64,000 bases of DNA. Origin: Pseudomonadota bacterium. Lineage in GTDB: Bacteria > Pseudomonadota > Alphaproteobacteria > Rhodobacterales > Rhodobacteraceae. A model generated the notes under the pieces. The model was not told where the DNA came from and made no database searches. It worked only from the letters and a program-made list of their open reading frames with translations. The stretch spans positions 270,966 through 334,965 of the forward strand of contig JAIUPC010000004.1 in the NCBI GenBank assembly GCA_020161655.1. The letters are read 5' to 3'. The position numbers were made by a program, and so were the translations under genes. Positions 1 to 8,056 of this stretch are shown piece after piece (the stretch's first letter is position 1; each line of letters begins with the position of its first letter).

Positions 1-721
1 TCAAGGGCATCAGCGCCGACATTATGCGGCGGCCCTTGGCGAAGTTGCCCTCGACCGCGCAGGCCTTCCAGAGCGCGATGTGTTCCTTCGGCAGGAAGTT
101 CGACCCGCCGCAAACCCAGCTCCGCGCGCCCCAGGCGAAGAACTCCAGCGCCTGATCGTCCATGCCGCAGGACATCTGGATATGCGGATAGTCGCGGGCC
201 AGAAGGTGGACGCGGTTGATATCGCCCGAGCTTTCCTTGATCGCCGCGAAATTACGGCTGCGGCCGACGCGGTCAAGGAACTCCTCGCCCATGTTGATGC
301 CCATGCGGCCGGGGTAGTTGTAAAGCATGATCGGCAGGTCGGCCGCCCGGTCGATGGCGAGCGCGTTCAGCGCATTCTCGCGTTCGGTCGGCACCGAATA
401 GGGCGGGCTGCCCACAAGGATCGCCGCCGCGCCGATCTTGGCGGCATGTTCGGCCATGCGGATCGAATCCTCCAGCCGGATCGCCACGGTGCCGACGATC
501 AGCGGCACGCGGGTTCCGATGATCTCCTTGGCGAGGCCCGCCATCTCGACCCGCTCCTCCATCGACTGCGCGTAATATTCGCCGGTCGAGCCGCCATTGA
601 TGAGGCCGTGAACCCCGGAGGCGATCAGGTAGTCGATCATCGCCGCGAAGGCGTCGCTGTCGATGCTGCCATCTTCCCGGTGCGGGGTGATGACGGGGGT
701 GCAAATGCCTTCGAACTTCAT
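1..721 (-). CDS. DapA-family (DHDPS/NAL) aldolase or deaminase, 3' end cut by window edge
   Basis: A class I aldolase of the dihydrodipicolinate synthase/N-acetylneuraminate lyase family; these enzymes form a Schiff base with a pyruvate-like substrate. About 240 residues are visible of a usual 290-310. The translation begins MKFEGICTPVIT and shows the GGSTGE loop near residue 44, a YNYPGR segment with the catalytic tyrosine, and FAAIKES with the Schiff-base lysine. The ATG (721-719) overlaps the TGA of the upstream GntR gene as ATGA, so the two are probably translationally coupled. It lies beside betaine transport and demethylation genes, so a role in amine or hydroxyproline-type catabolism (for example a HypD-like deaminase) is more likely than lysine synthesis. 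That assignment is inference. Confidence 0.88.
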   Translation of the reverse strand, partial: MKFEGICTPVITPHREDGSIDSDAFAAMIDYLIASGVHGLINGGSTGEYYAQSMEERVEMAGLAKEIIGTRVPLIVGTVAIRLEDSIRMAEHAAKIGAAAILVGSPPYSVPTERENALNALAIDRAADLPIMLYNYPGRMGINMGEEFLDRVGRSRNFAAIKESSGDINRVHLLARDYPHIQMSCGMDDQALEFFAWGARSWVCGGSNFLPKEHIALWKACAVEGNFAKGRRIMSALMPL

Positions 722-1440
722 GAAGCTCCTCGTTGTTCCTCGGCGCCGGGCGCGCGGCCAAGCGGGAAATGCAGGCTGGCGGGGGTGACAAAGCTCTCGA
801 TCTGGGCGCGGGACAGTTCCCAATGGGCGACGGCCAGATCGGCGGCGGCATCGGCATTGCCGGCTTCGATCAGGTCGATGAACTGGTCGTGCTGGTCAGC
901 GGCCAGCTCGCGCTGGTGGGAAAGCTCCACCTTGCGCGGGTTGTAGAAGGTCATGCCGATGCGGGTGTGGTCGATCAAGAGGCGGCGGAGGCTTGGCATC
1001 AGGAATTCATTGTCGGCCATCTCGCCGATGATCGAATGAAAACGCTCATTGCCAATGGCGCGTTCGGCGGCGTCGCCGTTGGCAATCGCCTGCCGGAACG
1101 ACCACTGGCACTGCTTCAGCTTCACCACTTGCGCCGGTGTCGCATGTTCTGCCGCAAGCCGCGTCGTCGCCGCATAAATCATCGGCGCCGCCATGAAGAA
1201 GTTCCGCATCGTCTTGTGCGTCATCGGCGCAACCTGCGCGCCGCGGTTTTCATTGAGGACGACGTAGCCCTCGCCGGCAAGCTGGCGCAGCACCTCACGC
1301 AAGGGCGGGCGCGAGATGCCGTAGTTTTCGGAAAGCTCGGTTTCATCGAGGTAGACACCCGGCTCTAGCGCCTGGGTCAGGACCCTGCGGCGCAGGTCAT
1401 CCACGCATTGGGCCTTCTTGCTCTTGCTCTCCGGTTCCAC
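718..1440 (-). CDS. GntR-family transcriptional regulator, FadR/FCD subfamily
   Basis: A 240-aa repressor-type protein. An N-terminal winged helix (residues about 10-75, with LDETELSENYGISRPPLREV) is followed by an all-helical FCD ligand domain that carries the expected histidine-containing helices (ERFHSIIGEMADNE, then HQRELAADQHDQFIDLI). I chose a GTG start at 1440 because GGAGAG lies about 6 nt upstream; reading further upstream runs into the opposite-strand ABC gene. It is co-transcribed with, and overlaps, the DapA-family gene and is divergent from proVWX. It most likely controls both directions from the 132-bp gap. The inducer is unknown; a betaine or a hydroxyproline derivative is a guess. 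Confidence 0.88.
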   Translation of the reverse strand: MEPESKSKKAQCVDDLRRRVLTQALEPGVYLDETELSENYGISRPPLREVLRQLAGEGYVVLNENRGAQVAPMTHKTMRNFFMAAPMIYAATTRLAAEHATPAQVVKLKQCQWSFRQAIANGDAAERAIGNERFHSIIGEMADNEFLMPSLRRLLIDHTRIGMTFYNPRKVELSHQRELAADQHDQFIDLIEAGNADAAADLAVAHWELSRAQIESFVTPASLHFPLGRAPGAEEQRGAS

Positions 1441-1498
1441 GGTCGCTCTCCAAGCTGATTCATCCTGTCGGATCGGTGAATCAGTATCCGCACTCTTC

Positions 1499-1509
1499 TG
1501 TAGTCTACA
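1499..1509. promoter_or_regulatory. Palindromic operator candidate (TGTAGTCTACA) between gntR and proV
   Basis: A perfect palindrome with a single central base sits in the AT-rich divergent promoter region between the GntR gene and proV. A partial copy (TGTCTACA) follows at about 1521-1528. FCD-type GntR proteins usually bind short interrupted palindromes of this size, so this is the natural candidate site for the adjacent regulator. Confidence 0.45.
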
Positions 1510-1572
1510 ATAATACATACTGTCTACATCATAGTTTTGTGATTGTAGTATGGAAGGCTGGGGAGAATCTGC

Positions 1573-2652
1573 ATGGCTGGATCTGAGCGCGAAGGCGTCA
1601 TTCGGTGCGAGGGGATCTGGAAGATCTTCGGAGAGAAGTCGCGCCAGGCGATGGAGGCCGTGCAGCGCGAAGGGCTGTCCAAGCGCGAGATACGCGAACG
1701 GTTCGACTGCGTCGTCGGCGTTCAGGACGCGAGCTTCAGCGTCAGCCGCGGTGAGATCTTCTGTATCATGGGGCTGTCGGGGTCGGGCAAGTCGACGCTG
1801 ATCCGCCACATCAACCGGCTGATCGAACCGACATCGGGCGCGGTCTATATCGAGGGCGAGAACGTCAATGCGATGAACCCGCAGGCGCTGCGGCATTTGC
1901 GGGCCGAAAAGATCGGCATGGTCTTCCAGTCGATGGCGCTGATGCCGCATCGGACCGTCCGCGATAACGTGGCGTTCTCGCTCGAGGTGCGCGGCGTGGC
2001 CGAGGCCGAGCGCGCCAAGGTCGCCGCCCGCGCCATCGAGATGGTGGACCTGACCGGCTGGGACGCGAAATACCCCGACGAGCTTTCGGGCGGGATGCAG
2101 CAGCGCGTGGGTCTTGCCCGGGCGCTGGCGGCGGACCCGACGATCCTGCTGATGGATGAGCCTTTCAGCGCCCTTGATCCGCTGATCCGGCGGCAGTTGC
2201 AGGGCACCTTCATGGAACTGTCGGCGGAACTCCACAAGACCACGGTCTTCATCACCCATGACCTCGACGAGGCGATCCGCATCGGCGACCGCATCGCCAT
2301 CATGAAGGATGGCGTGCTGGTGCAGATCGGCACCCCGGAAGAGATCGTGACCGAGCCTGCCGACGACTATGTAGCTGAATTCGTGGCCGGAATATCAAAA
2401 CTCGACCTCGTGACGGCGGCGCGGATCATGCAGCCCCTGGCACAGTATCTGAAGGCCAACGGCCCGCAGGAGACCGGCGCATGGCCGGTGTCTAAGCCCT
2501 CCGACAAGCTCAATGAACTCGTCGATCTGGCGGTCGGCACCGACCATCCGATCCTTGTCGCGGCGGACGGTCAGCCCATCGGCGTCGTCACCAAGCGCGC
2601 GCTTCTGCGCGGCATTCAGGGCAGGGATGAAACCGAAGGGAGGGCCGCCTGA
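1573..2652 (+). CDS. proV: Glycine betaine/proline betaine ABC transporter ATP-binding protein ProV
   Basis: The 359-aa ATPase of an osmolyte-type ABC importer. The N-terminal extension (residues 12-50, typical of ProV/OpuAA) precedes Walker A GLSGSGKS (67-74), the signature LSGGMQQR (171-178) and Walker B LLMDEP (192-197). A CBS-pair region at about 280-350 contains a second half ending KRALLRGI. The ATG follows GGGGAGA. Its TGA overlaps the ATG of the next gene (TGATG), which indicates coupled translation with proW. In this context it probably supplies substrate to the demethylase genes downstream as well as serving osmoprotection. Confidence 0.94.
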   Translation: MAGSEREGVIRCEGIWKIFGEKSRQAMEAVQREGLSKREIRERFDCVVGVQDASFSVSRGEIFCIMGLSGSGKSTLIRHINRLIEPTSGAVYIEGENVNAMNPQALRHLRAEKIGMVFQSMALMPHRTVRDNVAFSLEVRGVAEAERAKVAARAIEMVDLTGWDAKYPDELSGGMQQRVGLARALAADPTILLMDEPFSALDPLIRRQLQGTFMELSAELHKTTVFITHDLDEAIRIGDRIAIMKDGVLVQIGTPEEIVTEPADDYVAEFVAGISKLDLVTAARIMQPLAQYLKANGPQETGAWPVSKPSDKLNELVDLAVGTDHPILVAADGQPIGVVTKRALLRGIQGRDETEGRAA

Positions 2653-3591
2653 TGGCAGAGGAAGGATTCAGCTGGCTCGACCCCCTTCGCCTCGGTCGAC
2701 CTTGGCATCGCCTCCTGGGCGGACGGGATCAAGCAATGGGCAATCTCGAACCGTGAGATGATCCAGCCGTTCAAGCGCGTCTTCGAATCGGTGATCGTCG
2801 GGATCGAGGGCTCGTTGCAGGCGGTGCCGCCCACGATCATGCTCATCATCCTGTCGCTGATGGCCTGGCAGACCGCCGGGCGGCGGGCGGCCATGGTGGT
2901 GGCCGGCTGTCTCGTGATCCTCGGCCTTCTCGCGCCCGAAGCCTGGGGGCTGGCGATGACCACGCTGGCCATCGTCATCGCTTCGGTCCTCCTCTGCGTC
3001 CTGATCGGCCTGCCGCTTGGCGTGCTGGCCGGAAAGAATGACAGGTTCGAGGCCTTCATCCGTCCGGTGCTGGACACGATGCAGACGATCCCGGCCTTCG
3101 TCTATCTTGTGCCGGTCGTCATGATGATCGGGATCGGCAACGTCTCGGGCGTCATAGTCACCATCATCTTCGCCCTGCCGCCCCTGGTGCGCCTGACCTC
3201 GCTGGGCATCCGGGGCGTGAACCACTCGGTCGTCGAGGCTGCGCGCGCCTTTGGCGCCAGCCCGCGCCAGATCCTGCGCAAGGTCGAACTGCCGCTCGCC
3301 ACACCCACCATCCTGGCGGGCCTGAACCAGACCATAATGCTCAGCCTGTCGATGGTGGTCATCGCCTCGATGATTTCCGTGAAGGGGCTTGGCAACGAAG
3401 TGCTGCGCGCCATGGGCCGGCTTGACGCCGGCAAGGCCATCGTCGGCGGCCTTGGCATTGTCATGCTGGCCATCGTGCTCGACCGGATCACCCAAGGCCT
3501 TGGCCGGTCGGGTCGGGATCGCGGGCATCGCCATTGGTGGGAAACCGGCCCGGTCGGGCAAGTGACCGCCATGTTCAGGAAGACCAAATGA
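2652..3591 (+). CDS. proW: Betaine ABC transporter permease ProW, with an apparent +1 frameshift near its start
   Basis: The intact frame from 2758 to 3591 (277 codons) encodes a typical BPD-type permease with the EAA loop (VEAARAFGASPRQILRKVELP) and five or more membrane segments. The coupled ATG at 2652, overlapping the proV stop, reads MAEEGFSWLDP and then leaves frame. After a run of five C (2681-2685) the +1 frame continues FASVDLGIASWADGIKQW into the permease, exactly as a ProW N-terminus should. Removing one C restores one reading frame of about 312 residues. Either this is a sequencing or assembly error in the homopolymer, or the gene is mutated and only a shortened permease from 2758 can be made. 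The last 30 residues (GRDRGHRHWWETG) are a basic tail after the final helix. Confidence 0.82.
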
Positions 3592-3613
3592 AAACCAACT
3601 GGGAGACAAGAAA

Positions 3614-4597
3614 ATGAAACTTTTCTCGATGACCACCGCAATCGCACTGGCGCTTGCCGTTCCCGCCATGGCGCAGGAAAAGCCCGGTGAGGGCGTGACC
3701 GTGCGCCCGATCCTGCCGACGCAGATCGAAGAGCATTTCCAGTACAAGATCCTGTTCCGCGCGCTGGAAGACCTCGGTTACACCATCGCCGAGCCGAACG
3801 AGGCGGAATACCAGACGATGATCCTTGCGGTCGGCGCTGGCGATGCGGACTTCATGGCCGTGGAGTGGCGCACGCTGCATGACGGCTTTTACCAGGAAGC
3901 GGGCGGCGACGCGGTGATGACCAGGGTCGGAACCTATATCGAGGGCGCATTGCAGGGCTACCTGATCGACAAGAAGACCTATGACAGCGGCATCACCGGC
4001 CTTGGCCAGCTTGCCGACCCGGAAGTCGCGAAGGTCTTCGACGCGGACGGCGACGGCAAGGCCGACCTCGCCGGTTGCATCCCCGGCTGGGGCTGCGAGC
4101 GGGTGATCGAGACGGGCCTCGATGCTTACAAGCTGCGCGACACCGTGACCCATAATCAGGGCGCCTATCAGGCGATGATCGCCGACACGATGGCGCGGTT
4201 CCAGAACGGCCAGCCGATCCTCTACTACACCTGGACGCCCTACTGGGTTTCGGGCGCGCTGGTCCCCGGCCGTGACGTTGAATGGCTGAGCGTACCCTTC
4301 ACCGCGCTTCCCGACGGTGCCACGGGCAATACCGAGTTCAACGGCAAGAACCTCGGTTTCGCGGTGGACGAGATCGGCATCATCGCCCGCAACGACTTCC
4401 TCGCGGCCAACCCGGCGGCGGCGAAGTTCTTCGAGGTCGCCAAGCTCGACATCAACGACATCTCGGCGGAGAACAAGCTGATCGCCGATGGCGAGAACAC
4501 CCAGGAAGCCATCGACAAGCACGCGACCGACTGGATCGCCGCAAACCAGGCCGACTATGACGGATGGCTCGAGGCGGCGCGCGCCGCTGCGAACTGA
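3614..4597 (+). CDS. proX: Periplasmic betaine-binding protein ProX
   Basis: A 327-aa substrate-binding protein with a signal peptide cleaved near AMA-QE (residue 21). It closely follows the E. coli ProX pattern: GDADFMAVEW, the calcium-like DADGDGKADLAGC, PGWGCE, YYTWTPYW (an aromatic box for the trimethylammonium head group) and a C-terminal DGWLEAA. The TP-W and GWGC residues expected for betaine binding are present. The ATG follows GGGAGACAAGAAA. It is the third gene of proVWX and ends just before a strong hairpin. Glycine betaine or proline betaine is the likely ligand; the sequence alone cannot separate them. Confidence 0.94.
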   Translation: MKLFSMTTAIALALAVPAMAQEKPGEGVTVRPILPTQIEEHFQYKILFRALEDLGYTIAEPNEAEYQTMILAVGAGDADFMAVEWRTLHDGFYQEAGGDAVMTRVGTYIEGALQGYLIDKKTYDSGITGLGQLADPEVAKVFDADGDGKADLAGCIPGWGCERVIETGLDAYKLRDTVTHNQGAYQAMIADTMARFQNGQPILYYTWTPYWVSGALVPGRDVEWLSVPFTALPDGATGNTEFNGKNLGFAVDEIGIIARNDFLAANPAAAKFFEVAKLDINDISAENKLIADGENTQEAIDKHATDWIAANQADYDGWLEAARAAAN

Positions 4598-4612
4598 ATC
4601 TCGCACACCGGC

Positions 4613-4635
4613 AGGGGCGCCCGCGCGGCGCCCCT
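4613..4635 (+). terminator. Hairpin after proX
   Basis: A perfect 9-bp stem, AGGGGCGCC with GGCGCCCCT around a 5-nt loop, 15 nt after the proX stop and before the AraC-type regulator gene. There is no long T-run, so it may act as an attenuator or an mRNA 3' end stabiliser that keeps proX transcript levels high. Confidence 0.55.
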
Positions 4636-4660
4636 CGCCCCCCATTTCGACAAGACTGCC

Positions 4661-5611
4661 ATGGCCCGGACATCGCAACTGACCTTCTTCCTCCTGCACG
4701 AGTTTTCGCCCCTCGCCTTCTCCTGCGCGCTGGAGCCGCTGCGGATCGCGAACCTCGTCTCCGGCAAGCCGCTCTACCGCTGGTCACTGTCGAGCGCGAA
4801 CGGCCAGACCGCCACCGCTTCCAACGGGTCCGCTACGCTGGTCGATGCCGGGATGGAGCCGACGCGCCACGCCGACCGGCTGTTCCTGATTTCCGGGATC
4901 AACGTGCAGGGCAACGTCTCGCCCGAGGTGCTGGCCCACCTTCGCCGCGAAAGGGCGACCGGAACGCCGCTGGGCGCCATCTGTTCGGGTGCCTATGTGC
5001 TCGCCAGGGCCGGTTTCCTGAACGGGATGGAGGCGGCGATCCACTGGGATTATCACGACCTTTTCACCGAGAAATTCCCCGAAGTCCGGCTCGTCCGCAA
5101 CGTCTTCGTCGCGCATGAGAAGATCATCACCGCTTCGGGCGAAACCGCCGCCGCCGACCTCATGCTGCATCTCATCGGGGCGGAGCATGGCGCAGCGCTT
5201 GCCACCGCCGTTGCCGATCAGATGGTCTATAACGCCGTGCGCGAAGGCAGCGCGCCGCAGCGCGTCTCGCTGCAATCGCGCTACGGGATGCGCAATGCCC
5301 ATGTCGTCCGCGCCATCGCGATGATGGAAGAGAACATCGAAGACCCGCCGACGCCCTTCGACATCGCCGAGGAAATAGGCATTTCCACCCGGCAACTTGA
5401 GCGGCTCTTCACCAAGTACCTGAACGCGACGCCGAAGGCCTATCTCATGCAGATGCGCCTGCACCGCGCCCGGAACCTTCTGGTGCAGTCCGAACAGTCG
5501 ATCACCGAAATCGCCGTCGCCTGCGGGTTCAGCTCGAACTCGCATTTTTCCAAGGTGTTCCGTAGCCATTTCGGCAGATCGCCGGTATCGCACCGGACGA
5601 CCCTGAACTGA
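4661..5611 (+). CDS. GlxA/GbdR-type AraC-family transcriptional activator (DJ-1/PfpI + AraC)
   Basis: A 316-aa regulator. Residues 8-165 form a class I glutamine-amidotransferase/DJ-1-like ligand domain, with the nucleophile-elbow motif ICSGAY (Cys108). Residues about 215-312 form the double helix-turn-helix AraC domain ending in ACGFSSNSHFSKVFRSHFG. Pseudomonas GbdR and CdhR have this architecture and respond to dimethylglycine, glycine betaine or carnitine. It is convergent with gbcB (12-bp gap) and lies downstream of proVWX, so it is the obvious candidate activator of gbcA-gbcB and perhaps of proVWX. The specific ligand is inferred from family and context. Confidence 0.88.
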   Translation: MARTSQLTFFLLHEFSPLAFSCALEPLRIANLVSGKPLYRWSLSSANGQTATASNGSATLVDAGMEPTRHADRLFLISGINVQGNVSPEVLAHLRRERATGTPLGAICSGAYVLARAGFLNGMEAAIHWDYHDLFTEKFPEVRLVRNVFVAHEKIITASGETAAADLMLHLIGAEHGAALATAVADQMVYNAVREGSAPQRVSLQSRYGMRNAHVVRAIAMMEENIEDPPTPFDIAEEIGISTRQLERLFTKYLNATPKAYLMQMRLHRARNLLVQSEQSITEIAVACGFSSNSHFSKVFRSHFGRSPVSHRTTLN

Positions 5612-5623
5612 ATCCGCCCCGGA

Positions 5624-6697
5624 TCAGGCGTCCACCTCCACCTCGCCGATCGGGTGCGAACAGCAGGCGAGAATGAAGCCTGCCTCGATGTCGTCGTTGC
5701 TGATCCCGCCGTTGTGGACCATCAGCACCTCGCCCGAGTTCTTCTTCACCTTGCAGGTGCCGCAGATGCCGAAGCCGCAGCCCGACGCGGCCGGCAGACC
5801 GGACCTTTTGGCGATCTGAAGCACGGTATCGGTTTCGGTGCAGTCGGCCGAAATGCCTGCCCGCGCGAAGCGGATCGTGGCGCGGGCCTTTTCCACCGGA
5901 ACGCGGTCGTGGAACTCGGTGATCTCCGCCACGGATTCGGCGGGCGCGGCGAAGGATTCCTGGTGATACCGGCTCATGTCATAGCCGAGCGAATTCAGGA
6001 TGTCCCGCACCCCGGTCATGAAGCCGGTCGGCCCGCAGCAATAGACGTCACGCTCCAGATAGTCCTTGCACATCATCCCCAGCATCAGCTGCGAGAAGGT
6101 GCCGCGGTAGCCGGTCCAGACCTCATAGGGATCGCTGCCCTTGACGACGAAATGGAGTTGCAACCCGGCGACCCGGCCGGCCATGAACTCAAGCTTGCGG
6201 CGGAAGATGAGGTCGGTCGGCTTGTTGGCGCATTGGATGAAGCAGATGTCGGGGTCCTCGCCACGTTCAAAGAGCGTGGTGGCCATCGACATCATCGGCG
6301 TCACGCCGGAACCAGCCGAGATGAAGAGGTATTTCCCGTCCGGCTGGCGCGGCAGGTGGAAGAGACCCGATGGCCCGAAGGCCTTGATCCGCATGCCGGG
6401 CTTCAGGTGATCGACCATCCAGCGCGTGCCGATCGAGCCGGGCTGCGCCTTGACCGTCACGGTGATGTAGGCGCTCGACACCGGCGAGGAAGAGATGGTG
6501 TAGGTGCGCTGCACGTTGCCGCCGGGAACCGGCAGGTCGAGCGTGATGAACTGGCCGGGTCGGTAGACGAAGGTGGAGCCTGACGGCGGGCGGAAGGAAA
6601 AGGTCCTCACCTCCGGCGCCTCGGGGATCACCATGACGCATTCCAAGGGCTCGCTGTCTTTCCAGACCGGGCTGTCCTCCCGGGGCATAGGGATCAT
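5624..6697 (-). CDS. gbcB: Betaine demethylase reductase subunit (GbcB-like, FNR + 2Fe-2S ferredoxin)
   Basis: A reductase that passes NAD(P)H electrons to the Rieske partner. An FAD-binding domain (RTYTISSSP), an NAD-binding domain (SAGSGVTPMMSM, then YCCGPTGFM) and a C-terminal plant-type 2Fe-2S ferredoxin (CGFGICGTC plus a later CC pair) appear in the GbcB order. I use the ATG at 6697, just past the gbcA stop and with GGAAT upstream; a TTG at 6733 would add 12 residues and overlap gbcA. The pair most likely demethylates glycine betaine to dimethylglycine. Proline betaine demethylases use the same two-component layout. Confidence 0.87.
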   Translation of the reverse strand: MIPMPREDSPVWKDSEPLECVMVIPEAPEVRTFSFRPPSGSTFVYRPGQFITLDLPVPGGNVQRTYTISSSPVSSAYITVTVKAQPGSIGTRWMVDHLKPGMRIKAFGPSGLFHLPRQPDGKYLFISAGSGVTPMMSMATTLFERGEDPDICFIQCANKPTDLIFRRKLEFMAGRVAGLQLHFVVKGSDPYEVWTGYRGTFSQLMLGMMCKDYLERDVYCCGPTGFMTGVRDILNSLGYDMSRYHQESFAAPAESVAEITEFHDRVPVEKARATIRFARAGISADCTETDTVLQIAKRSGLPAASGCGFGICGTCKVKKNSGEVLMVHNGGISNDDIEAGFILACCSHPIGEVEVDA

Positions 6698-6701
6698 CGG
6701 T

Positions 6702-7934
6702 CTATTCCGCTGCGGCGAGGTTGCGGCCGACAAGCCGGTCCTGCAGCGTCCGGCAGTACCAGTCGACGAACTGGTTCACGCCGCCTTCCTGCACCTGGCT
6801 GTAGGGACCGGGCAGATAGGCCGGCGAGTTGATGCCCTTCTGGTTTTCCTCGACGATGCGGCGATCCTCGTCATTGGTGTCGGTCCAGACCTCGGTCAGG
6901 CGCTTCAGGTCGTAATCGACCCCCTCGACGGCATCCTTGTGGACGAGCCATGTCGTCGTCACCTCGGTCTCCTCCGGCCCGATGGGCATGACCCGGAAGG
7001 TCAGGACCTGATCGGACAGGAAGTGGTTCCAGGTGTTCGGATAATGGAAGAAAAGGCAGGACCCGGCATCATCGAAGGGCACCTTGCCCACCCGCTTCGT
7101 GACCGCCGCCTTGCCGTCGAGCGTGTAGCTGACGCCGCTGCCAAGGAAGGGGATGCGGACGAAGCGCCACTGTTCGTTCTGGGCGATCACGTACTTCGCC
7201 GGAAGGCCCGCGGCCTCGCAACGCTCGACATGGGCGCGGCCGAAGTTGGAGGAGGAGGAATCGTCGGCGCCGACAAGGTTCGGGTCGTCCGGGAAGGTCA
7301 CGCAAAGTGCGGGATGGTTGGCGCTGCAATGGTAGCACTCGCGGTTGTTCTCAAGGACGAGCTTCCAGTTGGCGCTTTCGATGATCTTCGACTGGAAGGC
7401 GACCTTCAGGTTGGCCGGGTCGTGCGGGGCGAGATAGCGGGCGGCCTCCGCCTCCAAGGGCGCCATGTCCGGCGCGTCCGCATCAAGGCAGATGTAGATC
7501 ATGCCCTGCACCTCGCGGCAGTGGACGGAGCCGAGGCCATGCGCCTCGGGCTTGAACTCCGGTCCCATCTCGCGCGCCCAGAGGAGGCGCCCGTCAAGCT
7601 CGTAGGTCCACTGGTGATAGGGGCAGACGAGTTTTGCCGCCGTGCCCTTTTCCGCCGAACAGATGCGGCTGCCGCGGTGGCGGCAGGAATTGTGGAAGGC
7701 GCGGGCAATGCCGTCGGCGCCGCGCACGAGAATGACCGAATAGGTGCCGAGTTTCACGGTCACGTAGTTCCCGGTCTTCGGCAGTTCGGCCCCGGCGGCG
7801 ACAAAGATCCAGTCCTTGTACCAGATGTTCGCAAGGTCCGCCGCGAAGGCCGAAGCATCGCGGTAAAGGCCGCGGGGGAGCGAATGCCAGGCTCGCCGGG
7901 ACAGGAGCATCGAGAGTACGTCGGGATGGGGCAT
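6702..7934 (-). CDS. gbcA: Betaine demethylase oxygenase subunit (GbcA-like Rieske protein)
   Basis: The 410-aa Rieske non-haem iron oxygenase alpha subunit. The Rieske ligands lie in CRHRG (Cys84, His86) and CPYHQW (Cys104, His107). The catalytic domain begins at about residue 180 and has the NNRECYHCSANHP segment, which supplies the bridging residues and two iron-binding histidines. It is the first gene of a two-gene unit with gbcB. No beta subunit gene is present, as expected for the GbcA type. It would oxidatively remove an N-methyl group as formaldehyde. The substrate is probably glycine betaine, with stachydrine or hydroxyproline betaine as alternatives. Confidence 0.87.
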   Translation of the reverse strand: MPHPDVLSMLLSRRAWHSLPRGLYRDASAFAADLANIWYKDWIFVAAGAELPKTGNYVTVKLGTYSVILVRGADGIARAFHNSCRHRGSRICSAEKGTAAKLVCPYHQWTYELDGRLLWAREMGPEFKPEAHGLGSVHCREVQGMIYICLDADAPDMAPLEAEAARYLAPHDPANLKVAFQSKIIESANWKLVLENNRECYHCSANHPALCVTFPDDPNLVGADDSSSSNFGRAHVERCEAAGLPAKYVIAQNEQWRFVRIPFLGSGVSYTLDGKAAVTKRVGKVPFDDAGSCLFFHYPNTWNHFLSDQVLTFRVMPIGPEETEVTTTWLVHKDAVEGVDYDLKRLTEVWTDTNDEDRRIVEENQKGINSPAYLPGPYSQVQEGGVNQFVDWYCRTLQDRLVGRNLAAAE

Positions 7935-8056
7935 TTGGGGCGGGCCTTGCTTGGGGATGGGTCTGGCGCGCAGGATAGGCTGCGGCGGGCGCCGTCAGTA
8001 GGCGAAATCCGGCAAGATTGACGCCGCGAAAGACATCCGCCGTGCGGGTTCGGGGT

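Noticed and set aside
718-2259. A minus-strand open frame extending the GntR gene to 513 residues
   Set aside because: The upstream part is the antisense of proV; the GTG at 1440 has its own SD and gives the family length.
4613-4635. The proX hairpin as a riboswitch for the following regulator gene
   Set aside because: It is a simple GC stem with a short loop and no conserved aptamer core.
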